Assembly: GCA_964036045.1 (NCBI GenBank)
Contig: OZ038393.1
Location: 49,840,429-49,904,428 of the forward strand
Direction: 5' to 3'
Length of the DNA stretch: 64,000 nucleotides
Origin: Eutreptiella sp. 'Long Island Sound 2002'
Taxonomy: Eukaryota > Euglenozoa > Euglenophyceae > Eutreptiales > Eutreptiaceae
Under the pieces are notes generated by a model. That model searched no databases, was not told where the DNA came from, and saw only the letters and a program-made list of their open reading frames with translations. This document shows, in pieces, positions 11,500-22,415 of the stretch (the first letter of the stretch is position 1; each line of letters starts with the position of its first letter). The translations under genes and the position numbers were made by a program.

Positions 11500-12340
11500 T
11501 TCCGGGACAAGGGTAAAAGGGACTGGGGCAAGTGACCTTGGATAGTAGCCGGGAAACCCTTGATCTTTTGAGATCATCGGCGAGTCAGGTCAACCCTGGG
11601 GAAGGTGAGGCAATCGCCGGCTTGGTTAAGGGTTCAGTGATACCCAATTTGGCCCTTACAGCCTCAGACAAGGTTGTCACCTCCGGGCCTTCTGATCCAC
11701 ATAACAGTCCGGCATGAAATTCTGCCGTACGGTCGAGAGCACCACCAACTGGCTCTGGGGTATGAGAACCCTCCACGTAGGTTGGATATGCTTGTGGGGG
11801 TTTTCGTTGTTGTGGGTAGTTTTGGACGCCACGTAGGCTCTTCGCATGGTGGTGTACTGAACGTAGGCCAGGAGATGCCTCTCAGGCGTCTGGGAAGGGA
11901 AGCTGTGTTGGCCACGTCGGTTGGGGGGACCCGAGTAGTAGTAGGAGTCCATGTAACTCTGGGTTGGAGACTATATTGCTTCCATGGGCTCTTCACCATC
12001 CTCTCCTGGTATTGACTGATGAAAGTTCTTGCCCAGCATGTACTCATCCATGCGCCTCTTCAAGTCATCCTGCTTTGAAACGATAGTGGACAGCGAGGCA
12101 AGACAAGCCGAGCGGCTCAGGGAGACAGCAACGCGCTTGCAAAGGTGCTCCACTCTGTCACCACTAGCTGCTAAGGCCTCTGTGATTAATGGTATTCGTG
12201 GCGCTCAAGGTTCAAGTCCGGGCGCCACAACTTCAAATTCTCTGGGCGCTTCTGCATCCGTCCTTCTGTGATGTACCGGTTTTTTTTCCGGCCCAGATGC
12301 GACCCGCAGTCTGAGCTCAGTGAGGTTGAGCCCACTACCC
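11500..12340 (-). pseudogene. Family B3 gag N-terminal fragment
   Basis: This aligns with the N-terminal third of B1 gag. EPVGGALDRTAEFHAGLLCGSE and LSEAVRAKLGITEPLTK correspond to B1 GALDRTAELLAKLLSG and LSEAIRAKLGISESLPK. The frame is broken several times. It is cut at about 11500, exactly where LTR-B2 ends, so an insertion or recombination removed the rest of the element. On the other side it leads into a decayed primer-binding site and LTR-B3. Confidence 0.7.
12197..12238. repeat. Small hairpin insertion with a tRNA T-arm-like core
   Basis: Compared with the matching place in B1 (near 2700), B3 has about 41 extra bases between GGTATT and CTCTGGGCGC. The insert has perfect 7-bp arms, GTGGCGC (12198-12204) and GCGCCAC (12222-12228). 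They enclose GGTTCAAGTCC, a good match to the B box and T-loop of tRNA genes. It resembles the acceptor stem plus T arm of a tRNA. No D arm or anticodon arm is present, so it is not a tRNA gene. Confidence 0.5.
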
Positions 12341-12491
12341 GGCTGTACATTCTGGATAGGGCATATTCTTGATGACGTTGCCACTGATGGGGGGGACATG
12401 TTCTTCAGCGGGAATTGGATCTTGGATTGTGTACTGCTCAGTTTTGTCCAGGGTCCTTTCGAAAGGAACTCAAAGGATGCCTCTGCTACAA

Positions 12492-13334
12492 AAAAGAATA
12501 TCCTCAATTAGTGCCCTAAAGGTTTGGATGAAGTCCTTCAGGTTCTTGGAGTTGGAAAACAGGAACACAGCAGCAAGTAGAGTATGAATAGGATATGGAT
12601 GGAATATATGAATAGTTTTGAAATGCAATGTATCACAGAAGGGCTGCCGATAGACAATGCATGATCGAGTACAAAGATTCAATCACAAATGGACAAAACA
12701 AATGAGTTTGATATACAAAAATGACATTAGTGAGGCCTCAGAAACAGTCCCAAGCACCTCATGTGCACCTTGTGACATGGAATCTGGGGCAAGTAGGTTG
12801 CGCCAGACACGAGATATGGCTTGACCAGCATGGCCAAGCAACTGCATTCAGAATCAGTTAAACCGTAGGCCCGCAATGAATAGGAAAGTCAATTGAGTAA
12901 GGGGTCTTGAGGTGAGAGACCACTAGGCTTAAACAACAAGGCGCAAGGCATGGAATGCCTATTTTCTTTTGGTATTACCTCCATGAAGGAGGATGCCTCC
13001 GCTGACTTGAGTTATAGGGGTGAACTTCATGAGGGACTAGGGTTGTAACCCTAGTTATTTTGGAAAATGTACTAAAAGCCTCAAAAAGAGTCATGAAAAT
13101 GATTAAGTATTTGTCTTCATAACTTCCCCAGGTCTAGGGGGGGCTTGACCCGGATCAAGTATTCCAAGAAGAACATGGCAATGACTTTTTCCTACTCTTT
13201 GAAAAATGTACTTGTATGCTTCACAAGAGTGATAAAAATAATTAAGTGTTAGTCTTCATTACTTCTCAAAGAATAGAGGAGGCTTGGCCTAGTTCTAGTC
13301 CTCCACAAAAAACGTAGAAGTGACTGTTTCTTAT
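12492..13334 (-). repeat. Family B LTR (5' LTR of B3) with duplicated end
   Basis: The LTR follows a mutated primer-binding site (12480-12490, CCTCTGCTACA, where B2 has CCTCTGCTACC). It matches LTR-B2 along most of its length, up to a terminus near 13196 (TTTTTCCTACT). The last 135 bp or so of the LTR are then present a second time (13197-13334, from GAAAAATGTACTTG to TTTCTTA). This looks like one LTR end placed against another. Positions 13335-13535 show nothing recognisable. Confidence 0.7.
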
Positions 13335-13535
13335 TTTGAATTCCATGAGTTGCAGGGCCCAGTAGAAAAGGGGTCAGACGGCAGTTCGGAGCAGCTGCGC
13401 TACGCATTCCCATTCAAATATCTTGTTGTCATGGTTGCTTAGCCATGGATCCCTTGACTGCATGCTTATGTGTCAGCTCATTTGTTGTTGCAGTTGGATT
13501 GTTTTTTTTTCTTGAGACTTAGGCCTAGGCCTGTT

Positions 13536-14075
13536 CTAGTTCTGTATGTTGTGCGAAGCCCGCTCTTCAATGTAATGATTCATGATTACCATGTACATGG
13601 GCTTCTTCCTTTGACGGACCCTTATGATCAAGCCACTTAGCTCACTCAGATTGGGAGCAATCAATTTCCATGCACCAAGAGATATATCACATATTGTCCA
13701 CTGAAGCCTACTAACGGACACGGGCGTTTTGCTTTTGGACTTGAAGTCCTCGACCAGACGGTAGTCTTCAACCCAGAACGGGACGTCGTACACCACCAAG
13801 ATGTCCTGGTAAGGCTGCGATTGCCCTGACGTCATTGAGACCACTGTTGATGTGCTCTAGACCAAAACGTCTGTGTCGGATGCATCAAAAATATCCGACA
13901 TGTGTTGATTCCTTCCGTCATCTTTGAAGAAAATTCCTTCGTCATCCAAGTAAAAAACGACGGCATCAAACCACCGTTCTGCTTCCTCATGTGATGTGAA
14001 TCCGAGTAGGACTTTGGATGTGCCTAGGAGTTGAAGAAAAAAGCAGTTTTTAGAAGTGTCACAGTGAACAGGCAT
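13536..14075 (-). pseudogene. Unrecognised protein gene with one in-frame TAG
   Basis: An ATG at 14075 opens a frame of 72 codons, ended by TAG at 13857-13859. The same frame then continues for about 105 more codons to 13536. Both parts read as ordinary protein: FLQLLGTSKVLLGFTSHEEA and ERWFDAVVFYLDDEGIFF before the stop, DILVVYDVPFWVEDYRLVED and SLGAWKLIAPNLSELSGLII after it. The stretch ending in SHEEAERWFDAV vaguely recalls the last strand and helix of a PH domain, but this is weak. The start codon lies at the edge of repeat R. It is most likely a gene inactivated by one nonsense change. No function can be assigned. Confidence 0.45.
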
Positions 14076-14451
14076 TCCAACAGACCTGGCGTCTATCTTT
14101 TTTGTGCCTCAATCCTGCAAACGGAGTTTTTTATTCCCAGCGGCATTTTGTTTTGCATAATAAAATTAAAATCCTTCAATCCCAATCTCCCACGAGCACT
14201 TGGATAATCTTGTCCGTCAGAATCAATTGAACATCTTGTTGTTAGTGCAAGTAACAACAACACAGTAATGCATTGTCTTCAGAATAATGAAACAGATTGC
14301 AACATACGACATTTATTGTACAGTCCCCTTCTACTCTATTCATCACTTCTGTGCTGGCAGTGCGCTTGCGCTGTGCGCGATCGCGATTCTGTCGGGGGCC
14401 TGCGCTATTACTACTATGGCTTCGTGTACCTCTCTATGCCAAACCCATTGC
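14074..14451. repeat. Repeat R, copy 1
   Basis: 378 bp, from ATTCCAACAGACCTGGCG to CCAAACCCATTGC, closely matching 40358-40735. It contains CCAATCTCCCACGAGCACTT and AACAACAACACAGTAATGC, and ACAATAAA on the minus strand. In both copies a minus-strand open frame begins at its left edge, but the two frames are unrelated. Its right edge is where the outer LTR begins. Confidence 0.8.
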
Positions 14452-16808
14452 TGAAGCCGGTTCGGACCCCCGTGGCCATCTTTGGGTCACCTGGGGTGTG
14501 TATCTATGTGCCGGCAAGCCGCCATTGGCTGATATCATACTCTCCCATCCACCTGACCTAACCCGATGTGATAGTGTGATAGGTTCGGCCATTCCGGCTA
14601 TGAGCGGCCATATTCAGTACCGAGGCGCCGCCAGCTGAGATTTATATATCAGAATATCAGGAATCAACAGGGTTTTTTTATCATAATGTTTCCGTAATTT
14701 TTCCGCCTTTCGTTCTGATTGTCAATGTATCGGCGACTGTCAGTTGGCTCGCGACTTTGCAGTAACCGAATGGTTAACTGTTATTTACAGATATTTTGGC
14801 GGGAGCCCCGATGAAGGGTCAGATTTCATCAGTAAAGGGTTCGTTGCTTCCGCAATTTTCACATTATACGCTCGCAAAATTGATCTGATTTTTTCAGAAT
14901 TTCAGAATCGGATTTTCGACTTCCACATCGCCGCACTTGATATGACAAATCTCGAGTGGTCAGACATTTTTCCCCGATCACGAATCAACCTTCCTTTTGT
15001 TATATCCCTCATTTTTCTTGGAGATATAGTCGAAACAAAAGTGATTCGTGAGACCACTTTGAAAGGTCATATCTCCGGCTCACGGCGAGGAATATCAATT
15101 TCGAGAATTGCGTTGGAACCGCCTTGGTCTCAACTTAATTTAGGAAGCATCAAACGCCTTTGGTGTGTACACATGCCTGGTGTAGCAAGGGATAATGGCC
15201 AACGGGGTAGAAAGTGGTTTACAACTCTTGGGCCATGCAACCGAATATTTAATTGCGACTTTCGAGTGTACCGCATGAGTGTTAATGTTGCATAGAAACT
15301 TTCCTTGGGTTCCTACGTATTTTTAACGTGAAGTTATGTCCGTGGAGGGGCATGGCATATCATGGTGGGAGCCACTTTTGGAGGGTATGTGTTATATGCA
15401 TGGTATGTGCTTCGATATGCTCACGCCCATGTTATATATCTTCGTGTGGCCGAAGAGATGAAGAGCCACACGTGACAAGGGCTTTGCCCATGTCCCAATT
15501 GTGGAATACAAAGCGCTAGACTAAGTCTACCGCGTATGTATTGCTCATCGTATGTTTGGCAAAGAGATCCATGAGTGCACTGCCATTTTCATGGGGCATG
15601 TAGATATGAGTGGCGAAGGTATCACCATGCGCCCGATCGGGGATCCAAGTGGGGGAATTGTTCGCAAATGGTTCCAATCATTTGTATATTGAACCATGCG
15701 CGGATATCATGGGATAGCATAGAGATATACTATCATGACAACTTTGTATTTGGACATATTTTCATGTTTTTGACCTCAATTTTCGCTCATTTTTGCGTTT
15801 TGTGTACTTACCTGGTCGGCAAACAGCAAGAAGCCTATGGAGAGTCGAACCATGGTATGTTGTTCATATGTTGGCATATGCTTTGGAGTTGAACATCACC
15901 ATATGCCGGATCGCGTACTCCGTTTGGCTTGGCGCACGAAGGATCACAAGAATTGGTCTCAAGATCATGGGCTGACTTCAGCAGTGCGTGGCGCCCATAT
16001 CCGAAGGGGTTTCGAAGATAAAGTGGGGATGTACAGGGGCATTGATCTTTGGTCTCCATCCTCCATGAATACTAGACTGCGATTCCATGCATACTTTGAG
16101 CCTTCGGATAAGTGGTAACTTCAATTTTGAGCATATATTTGATATATGGCCAATATGGTGTGAATTGGCAGTTTTTGGCATGTTATGAGTTCAAACTCAT
16201 GGGGCATATCTCTAAGCCCATTGGACTCCAAGTCCAACCAAGGTTATGTCAGGGTAGGGCATGGTCCTGAGTGCTACTCTAGGCCATGACATGCCACCTC
16301 CCCTATTGGGCTACGATTTATAGGCTTGGGATTGAACACATTTTTGGGGTTTGTGTAGTGACTTTTGACACATGGCATTTGGACATCTTATTTGACTGGG
16401 TTCAGGGCATCATGTTGGTGAGTCAAGGGAACGTCTTGAGTCCCAGGAATGAGGGGTCTATGGTTGTGAATGTGTACGTTTCCATCTTTCCCCAACTTTG
16501 CTTTATTTGTGTTCATATGTCAATTTCAGGGCTTTCCTCTTTGGTGCAATTCTTGTACATGCCCGCCACCGGGAGACAACCGGTGTGCTGAACGGAAGCC
16601 CGCAGTGTGGATCGGACTGTGGATTGGGTTATTGCTGTATTTGTGGGATCTGGATGCTGTTCAGGGTTGAAGGAGGATTTTATTTTCTATATTTTTGGAT
16701 TTTGGACCCTGGACTTTGAGAAATGCAATCGCTGATCAGCAGCAAGTCAGCAGGGGTGGCAGGCGGAAGGGGCACAGCGGGGGCCTGTCCTGGTAGGGAC
16801 CTTCTTTA
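14452..16808 (+). repeat. Outer element 5' LTR
   Basis: Starts TGAAGCCGGTTCGGACCCCC and ends GACCTTCTTTA just before the primer-binding site. The matching 3' LTR is at 36756-39111. Differences between the two are spread along the length (for example TCACCTGGGG against TCACTTGGGG), so this is an older insertion than the inner family A element. It contains a 183-codon open frame (14744-15295) that lacks an ATG at its start; it is discussed under findings. Confidence 0.9.
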
Positions 16809-16820
16809 TGGTAGCAGAGG
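16809..16820 (+). promoter_or_regulatory. Outer element primer-binding site, initiator tRNA-Met type
   Basis: TGGTAGCAGAGG directly follows the 5' LTR. It is a perfect complement to a tRNA-Met initiator ending CCUCUGCUACCA. It fixes the orientation of the element and the right edge of the LTR. Confidence 0.85.
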
Positions 16821-17028
16821 CGTACCTGCTGCCCCTACCTACCGCCGACCCGGGGACTTGGGCCCCTATGAGCCCTGCCCAAGTACGCCCCGGGTGCGTA
16901 TTGTGGACTCGGTGGAGACCACGCCAGGGATTGGAGCCAGAGAAGAGCCGAGACGCTCAGGAGCATGGCGAACTCCGGAAGTTGAAGCCCGAAGAGAAGT
17001 ACGACGTTCGGGAAGAGGAGGACTTGAC

Positions 17029-19347
17029 ATGGAGGACCTGGTCTCCATTTGTGAGCGTCGCTGCCGAAAGGCATGCAACCTCCGCTCCGCCGCGGAGGAC
17101 TCTGAGGAGACCTGCCATTCAGGCAGCAGTGGGGGATGGGCCCGGCGCTACCGGAAGCGCGGGTCACCCAAGTCCGCGGCAGGGGACGCCGGGGCTATGA
17201 ATACGGACCCCAGCCCGGTCAGGCTGTGGGACTCCGAGGGGCACTCCGAGGGCTATCGGACGGCCTATGAGCAACCTTCGGAGTCGGAGGAGACGGCCAG
17301 ACCGCCCACAAGGGCGAACACGGCCCCTGAACCCAGCCTAGAGCATGACGCCGAGGCGTTGGAGAGGCCCGCCAGAGCCAGAACGGCGCCTGTGGCCCGG
17401 CACACGGAGCCAACGCGGGATAGCATGGGCGACACACCCATGGCGGAGGAGTCCGAGGCGCCGGGAACCGCAGGATGCGCCGGATCAGGTGGAAAGCACA
17501 CTGAGTGCCACTACGAGCACGTGTCCTTCCTCATGGGCAAGTACCCAAAGATGGGGATGGACGCCATCGTGCATCGCCTCGACAGCCTGGACAACGCGAA
17601 GGACGGCCCAGAGAAGGACGTCGCCGGGATCCTGGATGACCAGTCGGCCGCGGAGAGAGACATGGCGGAGCTGCGAGCGGAACGGGACTGGTACCGGGAG
17701 AATCTGGAGCTGGCCCTGCAGAAGCAGCAACGAGTGGTGGACAGCCTCCTCCACTTAGTGGAGGACATGTCGGACGCCTGAAAAGGCTAGAGGAGCGACA
17801 GCCCCTCACCTCGGGTCCGGAGCTCCCGGCAAATCCAGCAGCGGCAGAGCTGGTGGAGCGGGTTAAGACCCTCCGGAGCGCCATGGATAAACCCATGGGC
17901 GGCCCCTCAGAGGCACCCTACGCGCCTCCGCGTGTTGACCCGGGTGCGCTGCCGTTTGTTCCCATGTTCAGCGAATCCACAATGCTCGGGGAACACACGG
18001 CACCGGCTGGGTCCATGCGAGAAGGGCACGTAACCACGTACCCGAGGAGCCTGACGGTACAGATGTCCCACGCCGCCCAAGATCTACCGACCACTACGAC
18101 TGCCCATGCAGTTTATGCGGAGGAGGAGATCCAAAGCCAGACCATGCAGGGGCGAACCATGGGAAGTGCCGACGGACATGCTCGAGGTCACCCAGGCGGA
18201 AACCTGTGGGCGAAGGACCCCAATACGGGGATATGGACGGCCGATGGAGCAAGTCCTTCCCGCATTCCAAACCCCATGGGTTCAGGCCCAACTGGACCGC
18301 ACTCCATGGAGGAGAGGGATGTACGGAGAGTGTACTCACAACCCCCGGCCACAGGTGGTATCCGTCTCGGTGGAGTGGTGGCTGGGGACGTCGGAGACGC
18401 CATCAGGATTGACGACCTCAGGGGAATCAAAATCCCCTACTACGATGCCAACCCCTCCAGCCTGGATGACTTCATCCTGGATTGGGAGGACTTTGCCGAG
18501 GAGGTCGTCGGTGAGATGCGGGGAGCGCCGCGGGACAAGTGGGTATGCCGGACATTCCCACACCGGCTGGCGCAGGACCTGAAGGAGGAGCTACGGGATC
18601 AGATCCGGGAAGGACTGATCCGTACGGAGCAGGCCTGCCTCCAGTGGTTGGAGGATGAGGAGCGGGTGAATGCTCCGAACCAGAAGCTGGAGGACTTGTG
18701 GTCCATCCCGCTGCCACTGGACCGCGGTGAGTTGCGGGTCCGGGAGTGGAACCGGTATCTGCGGAAGTACCGACGGAGCCTCAAGCTGGTTGAGGACTGG
18801 AACGAGTCCAGCGAGATCCGTCACCTGCTGAAGGACGTCCTAGCCGGCCACTGGAAGAAGAAGGTGGAGGAAGAGGAAAAGAAGCGAGCCAAGAAGCGGG
18901 TGGCGGTGAGGATCATGGCGGCGGAGAATACCCATGCGGGTATCATGGAGTTCTTCAGGAGGAACCTGGGCGAGCCCAACCGAATGTTGGGACTGAAGAA
19001 CGCCGTGTACGTGGAGGTATTTGGAGACTCCATGGGGCAAAGGTTGCTGCGCCTCAACAACGCGGAGTGGAGGCGTGGAGAGCCACTGAGGATGCAGGTC
19101 ATCTTCGCCCGCATGAGCCTGGACGAGATCGTGAAGTACATCACGGTGGAGTTGAAGCTCAATTCGAAGAACGAGGCCCACGTGCAGGATCGACATGGTC
19201 ATGGACAACGAGGCCACCAAGAAGACCGCCATCATCGGGAGATCCAGGAGGACACGGCCAACTCCGCGGAGGATGGTAGTGGAAGTGGCGAAGACCACTG
19301 GACCAGGTCCCGGGAGGATCACGAGGAGGCCCATTTCTTCGCGTTTG
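17029..19347 (+). pseudogene. Outer element gag, 5' part, frameshifted and interrupted
   Basis: The first ATG after the primer-binding site in the long open frame is at 17029. The N-terminal part is rich in charged residues and ends in a likely coiled coil (AAERDMAELRAERDWYRENL). It runs into a TGA at 17779-17781. The coiled-coil pattern carries on in another frame as LKRLEERQPLTSGPELPANP, so one base appears to be missing near 17772. The second frame (to 19347) holds the probable capsid region, with IKIPYYDANPSSLDDFILDW and FFRRNLGEPNRMLGLKNAVY. It is cut at 19347 by the family A element. The gag frame resumes at 30804 after the second copy of the 5-bp duplication. Confidence 0.8.
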
Positions 19348-20143
19348 AAAAGTTTATAGTGTTTTCAGCACTGTGTTTTTGCTTCTCCTGCTGCTTGTTG
19401 TTGCTGTAGGGTGTCCTGCTGCTGGTTTTGGATGATGAAAAGCTTTTGTTTGTTGAAATACAGTAAAGCCAACTCAATCCAGGATAGCCCAAGCCAACAG
19501 TATGCAAAGAGAAGGTAATTCAGGATCAAAGCATGAAGGGCTGCAGTGTAAACAGTGAAAGATGATTAGATATTCACAGAAACTGCAACTCAGGATACAA
19601 ATGAATGCATATTCACAGAGATAGCTGAAATGTTTTGGGAAAAGAGTTAGAAAACTGCCACAGGATCACTCTCTCTCCATAGTGCCATCTTAGGAGATGT
19701 GCACTCTTTGTTTTGGGTCCCATATGTGCTGAGGTGGCATGGTATGTGGCGATGAGGTCACTGCCATGTCACATGGGATCTTCCTACTTAGTTAGGCTGA
19801 CCAGGAATTGAACCCAGGACCTCTCAAAAAGAGGTGCCTAACCCCCTATGGTGCATACCACTAGGGCAGATAAGTATTCATGGAAAAACATAGATAAATT
19901 CATAGGCTCTACCTTAGGTATGTCAGTGCTCAGTCAACTCAGGAAAAGATGTTTTACTTCTGATTGAAAGGGGATTAGGGGGTCCACTCAATATCCTGAT
20001 TGGGTGTTTGGTTCCATAGGTCAAAATGTGTTCTCACCACTTTTGGCTGGACCAATACTAAGATAAAAATGCATGGATGCTCAGTGCATCTCTAATACAA
20101 CTAGAGTATGTCCCAAAGCAATGGAAAAGCACTTTTTCTTACT
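19348..20143 (-). repeat. Family A 3' LTR (young copy)
   Basis: About 796 bp. In element orientation it starts AGTAAGAAAAAGTGC and ends AAACTTTTC or AAACTTTT, depending on how one base shared with the duplication is assigned. It contains the tRNA-like module (19787-19875). A purine run, AAGGGGGG on the minus strand (20144-20152), precedes it as the polypurine tract. Confidence 0.9.
19787..19875 (-). other. tRNA-like module inside the family A LTR
   Basis: On the minus strand this has a D-arm/A-box-like CCTAGTGGTATGCACC, a hairpin CACCTCTTTTTGAGAGGT like an anticodon arm, and GGGTTCAATTCC, a good B box and T-loop. Short arms, CTTA and TAAG, flank it. All four family A LTRs carry it (also 30386-30475, 41434-41521, 52013-52100). 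It could be an internal Pol III promoter, a captured tRNA or SINE fragment, or chance; the ordered set of boxes argues against chance. Confidence 0.55.
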
Positions 20144-22415
20144 CCCCCCTTGTGCTGTGGTGGCCACCACTGTCGCATTTTAGGAAAAAGGGAATTTTTC
20201 TTGGCCTTTCCTTGGTTTCCACATCTACTTTAAAATACCTACAGTCTCCCTCACACTGAAAAATGGGCGCTCACCATGGCTGGCGTCCTTTTGCTGCTCT
20301 GATTGTACAGTTTCCTACAGAAGACTCAGCGCTCTTGGCGCTGCCGGGGCTCCTGTGGCTTGGTTGGGTTAGATTGGGAGCATGCCAAACATGTGCATAT
20401 GCATCCCTTCCTCCAAGACGCAGCGTCGACACAACCCAAACGCAAGACACATTATACACACTCGCATGGGTTCTCGTAAACCTGCTGGCGACCTGTGACC
20501 TGTCTTAGGGCGTAGGGAGTCGAAAAGAAATTAATTTGCCCCTTGGTGGGGTCTTGGTTCTGCTCAGTCTCTCCAGGCACCTGCGTTTCGGCCCGAACAC
20601 GGCCTACTCAGCGAGGCTGCGCGTGGGTATCTGCAGAGGCAGGAATGGGAGAATTATGGACGAATCCACGCAAAAACGAAGCGACGACACCAAAATCCGT
20701 CAAATGACGGCGCAGAATTTTTCTGAAACGACACACCTGAGCAGAATCCAATTGTGCATATTCAGCACATTTTAATAGAAATTATAGTCATCTCTGGATT
20801 TTTTAAATCCAGAAATTCATACGTACAAAATGGCGGCGCGCAGGAGCGGCTCCTAGCGAAGCGCCGGAAAATGGAAAAATAATGGAATTATAAACGTATG
20901 TATCACGTAGTCTTGAAAATGACGAGACACACATTAATAAACAAACATACAGATTCCACCCACACTAATAGAAGAATCAAAAATTCAAGAATTCGAAAAT
21001 CAATTGAAAAGACTTCAATGAATCAGGTATAAACTACAGGTATGCTCGTCTTGCATGCCGCATACACATTGCTCGTCTCGTGTCTCCGTGAACGAGTCGT
21101 GTAGCAGCGTTAACAACGATAACCACGATAGGACGCGGTAGAGGGATTGATTAGAAAGATTGCAGATGATTAGCGGTCAGATCAGGGTGATTAGTCATAC
21201 ACACAAGTGCATAGCAACGTTCTTCGCGTGCGCCCCTTTTGTTTTCTCTCCTTGCTTCACTTCCCAGCGGTAGGTAAGGTAGGTACGCCCAGGCGGGGCC
21301 ACCCCCTGGTGGAGTCAAGATTGTTGTGGAGATGGGCAGGTTTGCCCAACGTGATTGTGCATAGTCGTGCATGCACACACGCATTAAAGGGTAGGCCACG
21401 CGAAGTGCGCACGGTAAACCTTGTTTAGGCTACCCAGGGGCTCCTCGGTACGTTCTTTAAGAGAACCTGAGGAGTCCCTTAACGCTTGCTTGCTTGATAA
21501 GGGTAGCTGCTCCATGCAGCGTGTTTGCGGACAGCGTATTATAGGGCACACTGAGAAGGGTATAATACCTGGAGTGTGCCTTGGTTCCTCCGCCGCAAAC
21601 GCCCTTTCATTTGCCTTTGTTTTACAGGTGGGCAGGTAGGGTGAGTGGTGCAGCAGCATTTTTTTATGCCCTGCTAAACAGGGGCGCAGATCACACAAAC
21701 AAGTAACTCCGCTCCGCCTGTGGCAGAGCAGGGAGTCCGACTTCATCGACATCTGCGCCTTGCACACGAGAGCACTCCTTCCCTCCAAGCCCTTGCAGGG
21801 GAAACGCGTTGTGGCGTCCCCTGTGAGGCCACAGTTGCTTAGTAGCGCTGTGTTCTCTTGTCATTTCACAGGTGGGTTGCTAGGACCCTCGAGAACTTCC
21901 TCTTCGCAACGCCAAGTAGAGTGTGCGTGTAGGAGTGGTAGTCCTGCGTGGGGGCTAGAGCCAGTTGCCCAGCGCTCGCCCACCAGGATGGTGCCACTGT
22001 AGGGTGTGTAGGACCTGTAGGGGGCGTGTCACTGTCCCACCCTTTTCCTGCAATTTTAGCTGGGTTGGTGGGCTGTGACAGTGGGTTAGGTTAGTTTTTT
22101 TGGCCACATAGCAAACAGGCGTTTTGCATGCCTTCATAGCTTTTGGCCACCCCTCCCTGTAGTAGACAGGTAGGTAGGGAAAACAATACCTGGATTAACA
22201 CTCTGGGTATTCCCCCAAGGTTTTGCGCCAGCACAGCAATTGGGCGCATAGGGGAGGGGAGACCCGGGGCGTACCCCGTGGCATCAATAAGCCAACCCTC
22301 CAGGTTCAGCAAGGGCGCAGACTTGGGTATAATTAGGACACCACTTCTGCGGCTTGCTCTCAGGACCTTAGGACTAGCACACTCACACATACGCTTTGGC
22401 AGGTAAGGGTAAGGT
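20144..22415 (-). other. Family A 3' internal region between pol and LTR (young copy)
   Basis: About 2.27 kb with no recognised protein, closely matched by 49491-51743 in the other copy. Two element-sense open frames are shared. The first overlaps the end of pol (22091-22444, 118 codons, from a TTG) with WLIDATGYAPGLPSP and SVLIQVLFSLP-type wording. The second is at 21384-21788 (134 codons, MSMKSDSLLCH, GVTCLCDLRPCLAGH) and is shortened to 83 codons in the other copy. They may be remnants of an extra gene or of an untranslated region. An antisense 81-codon frame (20263-20508) also occurs in both copies. Confidence 0.45.

Noticed and set aside
12160-12236. Possible complete tRNA gene with GGCCTCTGTGATTAATGG as D arm and GGTTCAAGTCC as T arm.
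   Set aside because: The D-arm-like part is also present in B1 without the T-arm insert, and there is no room for an anticodon arm. Only the hairpin insert is real.
20263-20508. 81-codon ATG frame antisense to family A, also open at 51379-51624.
   Set aside because: It is antisense to the element and short. The two copies derive from one ancestor, so shared openness carries little weight. No motif.
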